A stretch of DNA of 35,507 bases, from positions 1-35,507 of the forward strand of contig NZ_ATDN01000031.1 of assembly GCF_004014805.1 (NCBI RefSeq). Reading direction: 5' to 3'. Under the pieces are notes generated by a model that made no database searches, had not been told where the DNA came from, and saw only the letters and a list, made by a program, of their open reading frames with translations. Shown piece after piece: positions 14,998 through 23,187 of this stretch. This DNA comes from Mycolicibacterium elephantis DSM 44368 (GTDB lineage: Bacteria > Actinomycetota > Actinomycetes > Mycobacteriales > Mycobacteriaceae). A program made the translations under genes and the position numbers. Position 1 is the first letter of the stretch; each line of letters begins with the position of its first letter.

Positions 14998-15951
14998 CTA
15001 CCGCAGAGCGCTGGGCTCGCCCCAACCCACCGTCGCCGTCGTCGCCGTGTCCGCGGCCACCTCCAGCGTCTGCTCCACGGGCACGAACCGGGGTGCGCGC
15101 GACGTGCGCCACGCCACCATGAGCAGCGTCGCCCACGCCACGGCGATCGTGGCGTACACGCCCGTCGACCACGGCCATTCGATGCCGAAGTAGTGGACCA
15201 GCTTCTGGCTGTTGGTCAGCACGATCACGCCGCCTACCGCCGTGCCCAACAGCGCGGGGCTGACACGGCTGACCAGCCAGGCCGCGAACGGCGCCGCGAC
15301 CACCCCGCCGATCGCCAGGCCCGCGACGATCGGCAGGTTCGCGATGAACTGTTCGCGCAGGCCGACGACGAAGCCCGCCGACGCCGCGGCGGCCACCAGA
15401 AACTCCGATGCGCTCACCGAGCCGATCACCGTGCGCGGCGAGGTCTTGCCCCGTGACAGCAGCGTGCTCGTCGTCACCGGCCCCCAGCCGCCACCGCCGG
15501 AGGCGTCGATGAACCCGCCGAACAAGCCCAGCGGGCTGAGGAACCGCGCCCGGTGCGGGGTCTGACCGTGCCGCAGCACCGGCGGATTGCGCAGCGAGAA
15601 CCTCAGCACCACATAGCCGCCGATCGCCACCAGGATCGCGGCCATCAACGGCGCCGCGTGCTCGGTCGACAACGACGACAACACCGTCGCGCCGGCGAAC
15701 GCCCCGACGGCGCCGGGCACCCCGAGCTTCAGCACGATCGACCAGTCGATGTTCTTGAACCGCCAGTGCGACAGCCCGGACGCCAACGTGGTGCCCACCT
15801 CGGCGAGGTGCACCGCGGCGCTGGCCTGGGCGGCGCCGACCCCGCTGAGCACCAGCAGCGTCGTGGCGGTCACCCCGAACGCCATGCCCAGCGCGCCGTC
15901 GACCAGCTGGGCGCCAACGCCGACGAACGCGAAGATCAGAAGCGAACGCAT
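14998..15951 (-). CDS. TauE/SafE family permease
   Basis: A 317-residue membrane protein of the TauE/SafE (sulfite exporter-like) family. It has two repeated halves of about four helices each, with the N-terminal GVGAQLVDGALGMAFGVTATTLL and the central GLFGGFIDASGGGGWGPVTTSTLL carrying the family's Gly/Asp-rich motifs. A roughly 35-residue hydrophilic C-terminal tail is present. These proteins are thought to move sulfite, sulfonates or other small anions across the inner membrane. It is co-oriented with a second TauE gene 230 bp upstream, with a short Cys-Cys ORF between. Substrate is unproven. Confidence 0.9.
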   Translation of the reverse strand: MRSLLIFAFVGVGAQLVDGALGMAFGVTATTLLVLSGVGAAQASAAVHLAEVGTTLASGLSHWRFKNIDWSIVLKLGVPGAVGAFAGATVLSSLSTEHAAPLMAAILVAIGGYVVLRFSLRNPPVLRHGQTPHRARFLSPLGLFGGFIDASGGGGWGPVTTSTLLSRGKTSPRTVIGSVSASEFLVAAAASAGFVVGLREQFIANLPIVAGLAIGGVVAAPFAAWLVSRVSPALLGTAVGGVIVLTNSQKLVHYFGIEWPWSTGVYATIAVAWATLLMVAWRTSRAPRFVPVEQTLEVAADTATTATVGWGEPSALR

Positions 15952-16019
15952 AGGGTTCGGCGGCTTTCGACTACGGGGTCATGCACTCGGCGTGACCGAA
16001 GGGACCAGTGGGGCGCGGG

Positions 16020-16130
16020 TCAGTTGTGCGCGCAACACCACTCGTCGAAAGCCATCAGCCGACGTGACGGCCAGAACGGCTCCAACGCGCAGAGGGCCGA
16101 CGGTGCGACGCGGAACTCGCGTTCAGCCAC
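16020..16130 (-). CDS. Possible small ORF with tandem Cys codons between two permease genes
   Basis: A 36-codon frame opens at GTG 16130 behind a good ribosome site (GAGGGAG, about 5 nt away) and ends at TGA 16020, 68 bp before the next TauE gene on the same strand. The peptide ends in FDEWCCAHN, with tandem Cys codons seven and six codons from the stop end. Cys-rich short ORFs acting as cysteine-responsive attenuators are known in mycobacteria, so a sulfur-linked leader is conceivable. It could equally be a small protein or chance; no conservation test was possible. Confidence 0.45.
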   Translation of the reverse strand: MAEREFRVAPSALCALEPFWPSRRLMAFDEWCCAHN

Positions 16131-16181
16131 CTGATCTCCCTCTCGCGGAACGCCGGTTTCCCGGCAGCCTACCCAAGGCGT

Positions 16182-16964
16182 TTACACCGTCAGCAATCGG
16201 TACAGGCCGATTGTTCCCACGACGACGATCACTGCCCGCAACGCGTTCGGGGACAGCCGCCGGCCGTAATGCGCGCCGAGGTAGCCGCCGATCAGCGATC
16301 CGACCGCGATCAACCCGGCCGCCTCCCAGCTGATCCGGTCGAACGCCACGAGGATGTACGCCGCGGCCGCGACGACGTTGACCACCAACGACAGCAGGTT
16401 CTTGGCCGCGTTCATCCGCTGCATGTCCTCCGGCAGCAGCGCGCCCATCGCGGCGATCAGCATGATGCCCTGCGCCGCGGTGAAGTAGCCGCCGTAGACG
16501 CCGATCGCGAACGTGGCCGCCACCAGCGCCGCCATCCGCGTCGCGGACAGGTCGTCGGCGGACCGCCCGGCCGCCTCGGCCCGCTGCCGCGCATAGGCCT
16601 GAATCCGCGGGCCCACCACCACCAGCGCCAGCGCAACCACCAGCAGCACCGGCACCACCTGCTCGAACACCGTCTCCGGCAGGTGCAGCAGCAGAAACGC
16701 GCCAAGGCCCGCGCCGATGAACGAGGCAGGCAGCTGCCACGCCAGCCGTCGCCACTGGCCGCGCAGCTCGCGCCGGTACCCCCAGGTGCCCGACAGGCTG
16801 CCCGCCACCAACCCGACCGCGTTGGACATCGTCGACGTCACCGGCGGATACCCGAGCGCCACCAGCGTCGGGAACGTGATCAGCGTGCCGGAGCCCACCA
16901 GCGCGTTGATGGCGCCGGCGCCGACGCCGGCCAACGCGATCAAGATCATGTCGACGACGGGCAC
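16182..16964 (-). CDS. TauE/SafE family permease
   Basis: A 260-residue TauE/SafE-type membrane protein with about eight helices. The N-terminal half has GVGAGAINALVGSGTLITFPTL, and the second repeat has IGVYGGYFTAAQGIMLIAAMG, the two glycine-rich re-entrant segments of the family. It is distinct in sequence from the second permease downstream, so the pair is not a recent duplication. A predicted role in exporting sulfite or a related anion rests on family membership only. It starts 23 bp after the end of der on the same strand. Confidence 0.9.
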   Translation of the reverse strand: MPVVDMILIALAGVGAGAINALVGSGTLITFPTLVALGYPPVTSTMSNAVGLVAGSLSGTWGYRRELRGQWRRLAWQLPASFIGAGLGAFLLLHLPETVFEQVVPVLLVVALALVVVGPRIQAYARQRAEAAGRSADDLSATRMAALVAATFAIGVYGGYFTAAQGIMLIAAMGALLPEDMQRMNAAKNLLSLVVNVVAAAAYILVAFDRISWEAAGLIAVGSLIGGYLGAHYGRRLSPNALRAVIVVVGTIGLYRLLTV

Positions 16965-16987
16965 CGGGCCACCCTAATCGCAGGGGG

Positions 16988-18394
16988 TCAGCGGGAGCGG
17001 GCGCTCCGCTTCTCCCGGACCCGCACGTTGATGCGGATCGGGCTGCCCTCGAACCCGAACGTCTCCCGCAGCCGCCGTTCCAGGAACCGCCGGTAGCCGG
17101 CCTCGATGAACCCGGTGGTGAACAACACGAACGTCGGCGGACGCGCGGCGGCCTGGGTGGCGAACAGGATGCGGGGCTGCTTGCCGCCGCGCACCGGCGG
17201 GGGCTGCGCGGCGACGACCTCCTTGAGGAACGTGTTCAGCCGCCCGGTCGGCACCCGGGTGTCCCACGACTCCAGCGCCCGTTCCAGCGCCGGCACCAGT
17301 TTCTGCACCGCCCGGCCGGTCTTGGCCGAGATGTTGACCCGCGGCGCCCAGTGCACATGCGCCAACTCTCGGTCGATCTCGCGCTCCATCAGATACCGGC
17401 GGTCCTCGTCGACCAGGTCCCACTTGTTGAACGCCAACACCAGCGCCCGGCCCGCCTCGATGACCATCGAAATCACCCGTTGGTCCTGCTCGGTCAGCGG
17501 CTGCGACGCGTCGATCAACACGATGGCCACCTCGGCGGCGTCGATCGCGCCGTGCGTGCGCACCGACGCGTAGAACTCGTGCCCGCTGGCCTGCCCGACC
17601 TTGCGCCGCAGCCCCGCGGTGTCGATGAAACGCCAGAGCTTGCCGTCCATTTCGATCAGCGAGTCGACTGGGTCGACCGTCGTTCCCGCGACGTCGTGGA
17701 CCACCGAGCGTTCATCGCCCGCGAGCCGGTTCAACAGCGAGCTCTTGCCGACATTCGGCTTGCCCACCAACGCAACTCGACGCGGGCCTGCCCCGCCCGA
17801 GGAAAGCCCCGACACTTCGGGCAGCGCCTCGATGACGTTGTCGAGCAGATCGGCCACCCCGCGGCCGTGCATTGCGCTGATCGGGTGCGGCTCGCCGAGG
17901 CCCAGCGACCACAACGCGGCGGCGTCGGCCTCTCCGCGTTCGCTGTCAACTTTGTTGGCCGCCAGGAACACCGGCTTACCCGAGCGCTGCAATATCCGGG
18001 CCGCCGCCTCGTCGGCGGTGGTCGCTCCGACCACCGCGTCGACCACGAAGATGATCGCGTCGGCTGTGCGCATCGCCACCGAGGCCTGCTCGGCCACCAG
18101 CTGTTGCAAGCCCTTGGCGTCGGGTTCCCATCCGCCGGTGTCCTGGACCACGAAGCGCCGGCCCGCCCACTCGGCGTCGTAGGAGACCCGGTCGCGCGTC
18201 ACGCCGGGCACGTCCTGTACCACCGCCTGGCGCCGGCCCAGGATCCGGTTCACCAGCGTGGACTTGCCGACGTTCGGGCGCCCGACGACCGCGACCACGG
18301 GTGGTGCCGCCGTGGCCTCCTCGACCGCCTCCGCGACGTCGTCTGGGCCTATCTGCCAGTCGCTTTCGTCGCTCCACGTGCCGTCGCCGGTCAT
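16988..18394 (-). CDS. der: Ribosome biogenesis GTPase Der (EngA)
   Basis: A 468-residue double-GTPase needed for 50S subunit assembly. The first G domain has GRPNVGKSTL (about residues 38-47), DTGG and NKVD. The second has GKPNVGKSSL, DTAG and NKWD. The C-terminal KH-like domain (GSPIRINVRVREK) follows. An acidic N-terminal extension of about 30 residues is common in actinobacteria. The start overlaps the cmk stop by four bases. It corresponds to Rv1713. Confidence 0.97.
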   Translation of the reverse strand: MTGDGTWSDESDWQIGPDDVAEAVEEATAAPPVVAVVGRPNVGKSTLVNRILGRRQAVVQDVPGVTRDRVSYDAEWAGRRFVVQDTGGWEPDAKGLQQLVAEQASVAMRTADAIIFVVDAVVGATTADEAAARILQRSGKPVFLAANKVDSERGEADAAALWSLGLGEPHPISAMHGRGVADLLDNVIEALPEVSGLSSGGAGPRRVALVGKPNVGKSSLLNRLAGDERSVVHDVAGTTVDPVDSLIEMDGKLWRFIDTAGLRRKVGQASGHEFYASVRTHGAIDAAEVAIVLIDASQPLTEQDQRVISMVIEAGRALVLAFNKWDLVDEDRRYLMEREIDRELAHVHWAPRVNISAKTGRAVQKLVPALERALESWDTRVPTGRLNTFLKEVVAAQPPPVRGGKQPRILFATQAAARPPTFVLFTTGFIEAGYRRFLERRLRETFGFEGSPIRINVRVREKRSARSR

Positions 18395-19077
18395 GGCGTC
18401 GCCCCCGTGCGCTCCCGAACGAGTGCCAACAGCTGCTCGACGACCTCGGCGGCCGACATGTCGCTGGTGTCGATCACCACGGCGTCGTCGGCGGCCCGCA
18501 GCGGCGACACCGGGCGGTTGGAGTCCAGGTGGTCGCGGCGCTGCACATCGGCCAGCACGGCCTCGTAGTCGTCGCCGAGGCCTGCGGCGATGTTCTGCTC
18601 GTTGCGCCGTCGCGCGCGCACCTCCGGCGAGGCGGTCAGGAAGACCTTCAGGTCGGCGTCGGGCAGCACCACGGTGCCGATGTCACGGCCCTCCACGACG
18701 ATGCTGCCCGGGCCCGACGCCAGTTCCCGCTGCAGCCCGACCAGCCGCGCCCGGACAGCGGGCACCGCCGAGACCGCCGAGACCGCCTTGGTGACCGCCT
18801 CGCCGCGGATCTCGGCCGAAACGTCCTCCGCGTCAAGGTATGCCTCGTCCTTGTCGGGATCGTCGCCGACCGACAGCGGCACGTCCTTGGTGACCGATTC
18901 AATGGCCGGGGTGTCGTGCAGATCCACGCCCGCGCGCATCGCGGCCAGCGTCACGACCCGGTACATCGCGCCGGTATCGAGATAGCGCGCACCGAGTGTA
19001 CGCGCCAATCCCCTTGATACCGTGGACTTTCCGGTCCCCGCCGGGCCGTCGACGGCGATCACCAGCGTCTCGCTCAC
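18391..19077 (-). CDS. cmk: Cytidylate kinase
   Basis: A 228-residue CMP/dCMP kinase that makes CDP/dCDP from ATP in pyrimidine nucleotide supply. The P-loop GPAGTGKST is at residues 11-19. The ARYLDTGAMYR substrate-binding segment, VVEGRDIGTVV and the RRRNEQ lid region are all present. It sits between the pseudouridine synthase and der with four-base overlaps on both sides, so the three are one translation-coupled operon (Rv1711-Rv1713 order). Confidence 0.97.
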   Translation of the reverse strand: MSETLVIAVDGPAGTGKSTVSRGLARTLGARYLDTGAMYRVVTLAAMRAGVDLHDTPAIESVTKDVPLSVGDDPDKDEAYLDAEDVSAEIRGEAVTKAVSAVSAVPAVRARLVGLQRELASGPGSIVVEGRDIGTVVLPDADLKVFLTASPEVRARRRNEQNIAAGLGDDYEAVLADVQRRDHLDSNRPVSPLRAADDAVVIDTSDMSAAEVVEQLLALVRERTGATP

Positions 19078-19817
19078 AGTCCGACCGCCTTGTACAGCTC
19101 GCCGAGTTCCTTCTGGGTCAGCACCCGGATGCTGCCCGGCCGCTGATCGCCCAGCGAGACCGCGCCGATGTCGGTGCGCACCAGTTCCTGCACCGGAAAG
19201 CCCACGGCGGCGAGCAGACGACGCACGATCCGTTTGCGCCCCTCGTGCAGGGTCACCCGCACCAGCGTCTTGCCCGGCACCTTGTCGACCACGGCGAAAT
19301 CGTCCACGCGGGCAGGACCGTCGTCCAGTTCGACACCGGCGCGCAGCTTGCGTCCGAGCCCGCGCGGCACCGTGCCCAGCACGGTCGCCAGGTAGGTCTT
19401 GGGCACCTCGTAGGACGGGTGCATCAGCCGGTGCGCCAGCTCACCGTCGTTGGTCAGCAGCATCAACCCCTCGGTGTCGGCGTCGAGGCGGCCGACGTGA
19501 AAGAGCTTCTTGTTGCCCCGTACCCGGTGCTCGACCAGGTCGCCGATGCACGGCCTGCCCCGGTCGTCGGACATCGTCGAATGCATGCCCTTGGGTTTGT
19601 TGATCGCCAGGTGTACCAGGGTGTCGTCCACCACCACCTTGGCGCCGTCGACCCGGATCACCGACACGTCGGGATCCACCCGGGTGCCCAACTCGGTGAC
19701 CACCCGGCCGTCCACCTCGACCCGACCGTCGAGGATCATCTTCTCGGCGACGCGGCGTGAGGCAATTCCGGCCTGTGACAACACTTTCTGCAGTCGCACA
19801 CCGTCGGAATCAGCCAT
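19074..19817 (-). CDS. RluB/RsuA-family rRNA pseudouridine synthase
   Basis: A 247-residue RsuA/RluB-type enzyme that isomerises uridine in rRNA. An N-terminal S4 RNA-binding domain (VRLQKVLSQAGIASRRVAEKMI) is followed by the catalytic domain. The latter has GRLDADTEGLMLLTNDG with the essential Asp, and the C-terminal EGRKRIVRRLLAAVGFPV motif. ATG 19817 is chosen; it overlaps the scpB stop by 8 bases, and an in-frame TTG at 19838 would add seven residues. By position it equals Rv1711. RluB is the likely class, but the exact target base is not provable here. Confidence 0.93.
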   Translation of the reverse strand: MADSDGVRLQKVLSQAGIASRRVAEKMILDGRVEVDGRVVTELGTRVDPDVSVIRVDGAKVVVDDTLVHLAINKPKGMHSTMSDDRGRPCIGDLVEHRVRGNKKLFHVGRLDADTEGLMLLTNDGELAHRLMHPSYEVPKTYLATVLGTVPRGLGRKLRAGVELDDGPARVDDFAVVDKVPGKTLVRVTLHEGRKRIVRRLLAAVGFPVQELVRTDIGAVSLGDQRPGSIRVLTQKELGELYKAVGL

Positions 19818-20520
19818 CCGAATGCTGGTCCACGTCAAATGACATCGGCTGTTCGGGCGGCGCAGCGCCGTTGAGCTTCATGAAACGCGGTTCCTCGGTG
19901 AGCGATTCGCTCAGATCGTCGATCACGTCGACGTCGGGAAGCAGCGGCGCGATGTCGGGCAGATCGGCAAGCGAGGTGAGACCGAGGCGCTCCAGGAACA
20001 ACTCGGTGGTCGCGAAGGTCACCGCGCCGGAATCCGGGTCGGTGCCCGCTTCGGTGATCAGCCCGCGCGCCATGAGTGTGCGCATCACCGCGTCCACGTT
20101 GACCCCCCGCACCGCGCTGACCCGGGCACGGGTCACCGGCTGCCGGTACGCGACCACCGCCAGCGTCTCCAGCGCGGCGCGGGTCAGCTTGGACCGTGCC
20201 CCGTCGAGCAACAACCGTTCGACGTAGGGCGCGAAGCGGGCCCGCGTGTACATCCGCCATCCGCCGCCGGCCTCGCGCAGGTCGATGCCGCTGTCGCGGG
20301 CGCTGAGCTCCTCGGCCATCGACCGCAGCTTCTCGGCCACCCGGTGCGCGGGCTGTTCGGTGGCCACGGCCAGCTGCTCGACGGTCACCGGGGTGTCGAC
20401 CACCAACAACAGCGCCTCCAGCACCGCGCCGAGTTCGGAATCCTCGAGTTCGGGCGCGGTCGCGACGTCGATGCCCAGGTCGGCGCCCGTCGTCGGCTCA
20501 GCGTCGTGGTTGTCAGTCAT
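19810..20520 (-). CDS. scpB: Segregation and condensation protein B
   Basis: A 236-residue ScpB, the winged-helix partner of the SMC-ScpA condensin complex in chromosome segregation. The two winged-helix domains are visible (LGAVLEALLLVVDTPVTVEQLA and RAALETLAVVAYRQPVTRARV with SAVRGVNVDAVMRTLMARGL). The start is the third of three ATGs generated by a tandem 10-base repeat. The other two run into a stop after five codons, so only ATG 20520 works. scpA ends 12 bp upstream inside the same repeat. Confidence 0.96.
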   Translation of the reverse strand: MTDNHDAEPTTGADLGIDVATAPELEDSELGAVLEALLLVVDTPVTVEQLAVATEQPAHRVAEKLRSMAEELSARDSGIDLREAGGGWRMYTRARFAPYVERLLLDGARSKLTRAALETLAVVAYRQPVTRARVSAVRGVNVDAVMRTLMARGLITEAGTDPDSGAVTFATTELFLERLGLTSLADLPDIAPLLPDVDVIDDLSESLTEEPRFMKLNGAAPPEQPMSFDVDQHSDG

Positions 20521-20540
20521 TGTCAGTCATTGTCAGTCAT
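20511..20540. repeat. Three tandem copies of a 10-mer at the scpA/scpB junction
   Basis: The plus strand reads TGTCAGTCAT three times without mismatch (20511-20520, 20521-20530, 20531-20540). On the coding strand each unit is ATGACTGACA and carries both an ATG and an out-of-frame TGA. The scpA stop uses the first unit and the scpB start the last. With one copy the genes would overlap by eight bases; with three they are 12 bp apart. Confidence 0.9.
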
Positions 20541-21354
20541 AGTGGTCTACTTCCGCCGCGAGGTGTTGTTCGGTCGGGCGTTCTCCGGTCCACGAAATCT
20601 GGAGCACACCAAGCGGTTCTGGTTGTTCGAATGCTACTGCCCTGGCGCGGTACAGCTCGAGCAGCGCGAGGAACCGGCCGACGATCTCGATCGGCGCCTG
20701 ACAGTCGGCGACCAGCTCGCGAAACGACGCCCACTGCCCCACCCCGCGGTTCTCGAGCAGCACCATCAGGTTAGCCACCTGTTCGGGCACCGACACCCCG
20801 ACCTGGTGCAGGTGGTCGGTTCCCACCGTCGGCACCGGTCGCGGTGTGAAGGCGGCGGCGGCGATCTGGGCGAAGCTCTCGGCGTCGACGCCCAGCATCA
20901 CCTCGGGCAGCAGGTCTTGGTAGCGGTCCTCCAGCGACACCGCGCGTGGGTAGCTGCGCAGCGCGGCGGCCTCGAGTTCGGCGAACATCTCGGCGACGTG
21001 CTTGAACGCCCGGTACTGCAGCAGCCGCGCGAACAGCAGGTCACGCACCTCCAGCAGCGCGAGGTCCTCCTCGTCGTGCACTTCTCCGGCGGGCAGAAGC
21101 CGCGCGGCCTTGAGGTCGAGCAGTGTCGCGGCGACCACCAGAAACGCCGTGGTCTCCTCGAGTTCGAGCTGCGGGCCGATCGCCTTGGTGTAGGCGATGA
21201 ACTCGTCGGTCACCTGGTGCAGCGCCACCTCGGTGACGTCGAGCCGGTGCGCGAAGATCAGCTGCAGCAGCAGGTCGAAGGGACCCTCGAAATTGCTCAG
21301 CCGGACCTGGAACCCCGACTGTTCCGTTTGGTCCGATTGGGTCTGGGCGTTCAC
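20533..21354 (-). CDS. scpA: Segregation and condensation protein A
   Basis: A 273-residue ScpA kleisin that bridges SMC heads with ScpB. The N-terminal FQVRLSNFEGPFDLLLQLI is the characteristic SMC-binding motif, and the LDLKAARLLP and C-terminal winged-helix parts (VGQWASFRELV, IVGRFLALLELYRARAV) follow. The GTG start at 21354 overlaps the ParA stop as GTGA. Its TGA lies inside the first unit of the triplicated 10-mer before scpB. Confidence 0.95.
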   Translation of the reverse strand: MNAQTQSDQTEQSGFQVRLSNFEGPFDLLLQLIFAHRLDVTEVALHQVTDEFIAYTKAIGPQLELEETTAFLVVAATLLDLKAARLLPAGEVHDEEDLALLEVRDLLFARLLQYRAFKHVAEMFAELEAAALRSYPRAVSLEDRYQDLLPEVMLGVDAESFAQIAAAAFTPRPVPTVGTDHLHQVGVSVPEQVANLMVLLENRGVGQWASFRELVADCQAPIEIVGRFLALLELYRARAVAFEQPEPLGVLQISWTGERPTEQHLAAEVDHYD

Positions 21355-22211
21355 GCGCCAAACCGGTCGATGACTTCGCGAGCCAACGCCCGATAGGCCG
21401 CCGCACCACTGGATTTGGGCGCCCACGTGGTGATCGGCTCGCCGGCCACACTTGTCTCCGGGAACCGCACCGTCCGCGTGATCACGGTGTCGAACACCAG
21501 GTCGCCGAACCGCTCCACCACTCGGGCCATCACCTCGCGCGAGTTTACGGTGCGCGGGTCGTATCGGGTGACGAGGATGCCGCTGATCTTGAGCTTGGGG
21601 TTCAGCCGGTCGCGCACCTTGTCGACGGTGTCGGTCAGCAGCGCCAGGCCGCGCAGCGAGAAGAACTCGCACTCGGTCGGGATGATCACGCCGTCGCTGC
21701 AGGCCAGGCCGTTCACCGTGAGCAGTCCCAGCGACGGCTGGCAGTCGATCAGCACGTAGTCGTAGCGGTCCAGCACCGGATACAGCGCTCGGGCCAGGGA
21801 CTGCTCGCGGCCCACCTCGTTGACCAGCTGGATCTCGGCGGCCGACAGGTCGATGTTGCTGGGCACCAGGTCCATGCCCTTGACCCGGGTGTTGACCAGC
21901 ACGTCGTCGATCGACACCCGCGGCTCGACGAGCAGGTTGTGCACGGTGTGCTCGAGCTCGTAGTGCGGGACCCCCAGCCCCGCCGACAGCGCCCCCTGCG
22001 GATCCAGATCCACCAGCAGCACCCGGCGCCCGTATTCGGCCAGGCTGGCGCCCAGGTTGATGGTCGACGTCGTCTTGCCCACGCCGCCCTTCTGGTTGCA
22101 CATCGCGATGACCTTGGCCGGGCCGTGCACCGACCTGGGTCTGGGTTCGGGAATCGGCCTGGGCGGACGGCCGGTCAGGCCCACCGTGGCGTCGTCGCTG
22201 TCGTCGCTCAT
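21351..22211 (-). CDS. ParA-family ATPase
   Basis: A 286-residue ParA/MinD-type ATPase. The deviant Walker A motif is KGGVGKTTSTINLG, with VDLDPQGALSAGLG and VLIDCQPSLGLLTVN as the A' and Walker B regions. A Pro/Arg-rich N-terminal tail of about 30 residues precedes it. Position next to scpA/scpB matches Rv1708. Its role is probably in chromosome or cell-cycle positioning, separate from the oriC-linked parA; no ParB gene is beside it. ATG 22211 is 139 bp from the divergent methyltransferase start. Confidence 0.93.
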   Translation of the reverse strand: MSDDSDDATVGLTGRPPRPIPEPRPRSVHGPAKVIAMCNQKGGVGKTTSTINLGASLAEYGRRVLLVDLDPQGALSAGLGVPHYELEHTVHNLLVEPRVSIDDVLVNTRVKGMDLVPSNIDLSAAEIQLVNEVGREQSLARALYPVLDRYDYVLIDCQPSLGLLTVNGLACSDGVIIPTECEFFSLRGLALLTDTVDKVRDRLNPKLKISGILVTRYDPRTVNSREVMARVVERFGDLVFDTVITRTVRFPETSVAGEPITTWAPKSSGAAAYRALAREVIDRFGA

Positions 22212-22338
22212 GCGCCACCACCCCTGGTCAGGTACCGCAAGCGCATGGCGAACATCCGGGCAAGTTTAACGGGACAAGCGTCCCTGGATGGTCAGACCCG
22301 CTGGGCAACATGCGGGGCGACCGGGCGGACGGGCGGCA

Positions 22339-22344
22339 TAGGGT
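22339..22344 (+). promoter_or_regulatory. -10 element of a probable leaderless transcript
   Basis: TAGGGT fits the mycobacterial TANNNT -10 consensus and ends 6 nt before the methyltransferase ATG. No ribosome-binding site is visible, so transcription probably starts at the ATG. Confidence 0.55.
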
Positions 22345-22350
22345 GTCCTC

Positions 22351-23106
22351 ATGGGACTGAAGCAGAAGGTGCCGTTCCTTCGCTGGTCGGTCTGGCGCTT
22401 CGCATTGGGTTTGCCCGGCATGATGAAAACGGGTCAGATCGGCGACGGCCGCGAACAGGCCTGCGCGGCCTTCGTCGAGCAGAATGCGCGCCGCGGCGAC
22501 GTCGACGACGTGCTGTCCGCCATCGACGACTTCGCCTACAACAAGTCGATGCTGATGAACGTCGGCGATGAGAAGGGTGCGCTGCTCGACGCCGCCGTCC
22601 GCCGGGCCGACCCGCGACTGGTGCTCGAACTCGGCACGTACTGCGGATACGGCGCGTTGCGGCTGGCGCGTGCGGCCCCGGCCGCCCGGGTGGTCTCCGT
22701 CGAGTTCGCCACGGCCAACGCCGAAGTGGCCCGGCGGATCTGGGCGCACGCCGGGGTCGACGACCGGGTCTCGTGCGTGGTCGGCACGCTCGGCGACGGC
22801 GGCAAGACCCTCGACGTGCTGGCCGCCGAGCACGGCTTCACCGCGGGTGCGCTGGACGTGATGTTCATCGACCACGACAAGCGCGCGTATTTGTCGGATC
22901 TGCAGAGCGTGCTCGACCGGGGATGGCTACACCCCGGTTCGATCGTCGTCGCCGACAACGTCCGGATCCCCGGCGCCCCGAAGTACCGGGCCTACATGGC
23001 CGAGCAGCAGGGCAAGCTGTGGAACACGGTCGAGCACAAGACCCACGTGGAGTATCAGTCGATGCTGCCCGACCTGGTGCTGGAGTCGGAGTACCTGGGC
23101 CAGTGA
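22351..23106 (+). CDS. Class I SAM-dependent O-methyltransferase (COMT-like)
   Basis: A 251-residue catechol O-methyltransferase-like enzyme. The SAM-binding motif VLELGTYCGYGALRLA lies at about residues 91-106, with VVSVEFATANAEVARRIWAHAG as motif II and the metal-site region DVMFIDHDKRAYLSDL plus VVADNVRIPGAPKY. A central DDFAYNKSMLMNVGDEKGALL segment is typical of the COMT branch. It resembles the product of Rv1703c in the same neighbourhood of M. tuberculosis. It is alone on the plus strand between parA and xerD, with a leaderless-type promoter. The substrate is unknown. Confidence 0.9.
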   Translation: MGLKQKVPFLRWSVWRFALGLPGMMKTGQIGDGREQACAAFVEQNARRGDVDDVLSAIDDFAYNKSMLMNVGDEKGALLDAAVRRADPRLVLELGTYCGYGALRLARAAPAARVVSVEFATANAEVARRIWAHAGVDDRVSCVVGTLGDGGKTLDVLAAEHGFTAGALDVMFIDHDKRAYLSDLQSVLDRGWLHPGSIVVADNVRIPGAPKYRAYMAEQQGKLWNTVEHKTHVEYQSMLPDLVLESEYLGQ

Positions 23107-23187
23107 CTGTCCCTTTTGGGCACTAGCAGGTGATTTCCATGCAGCAGGTGCAGGTGATCAACCCGTTAAAGCGGTATCGGCGCCTGA

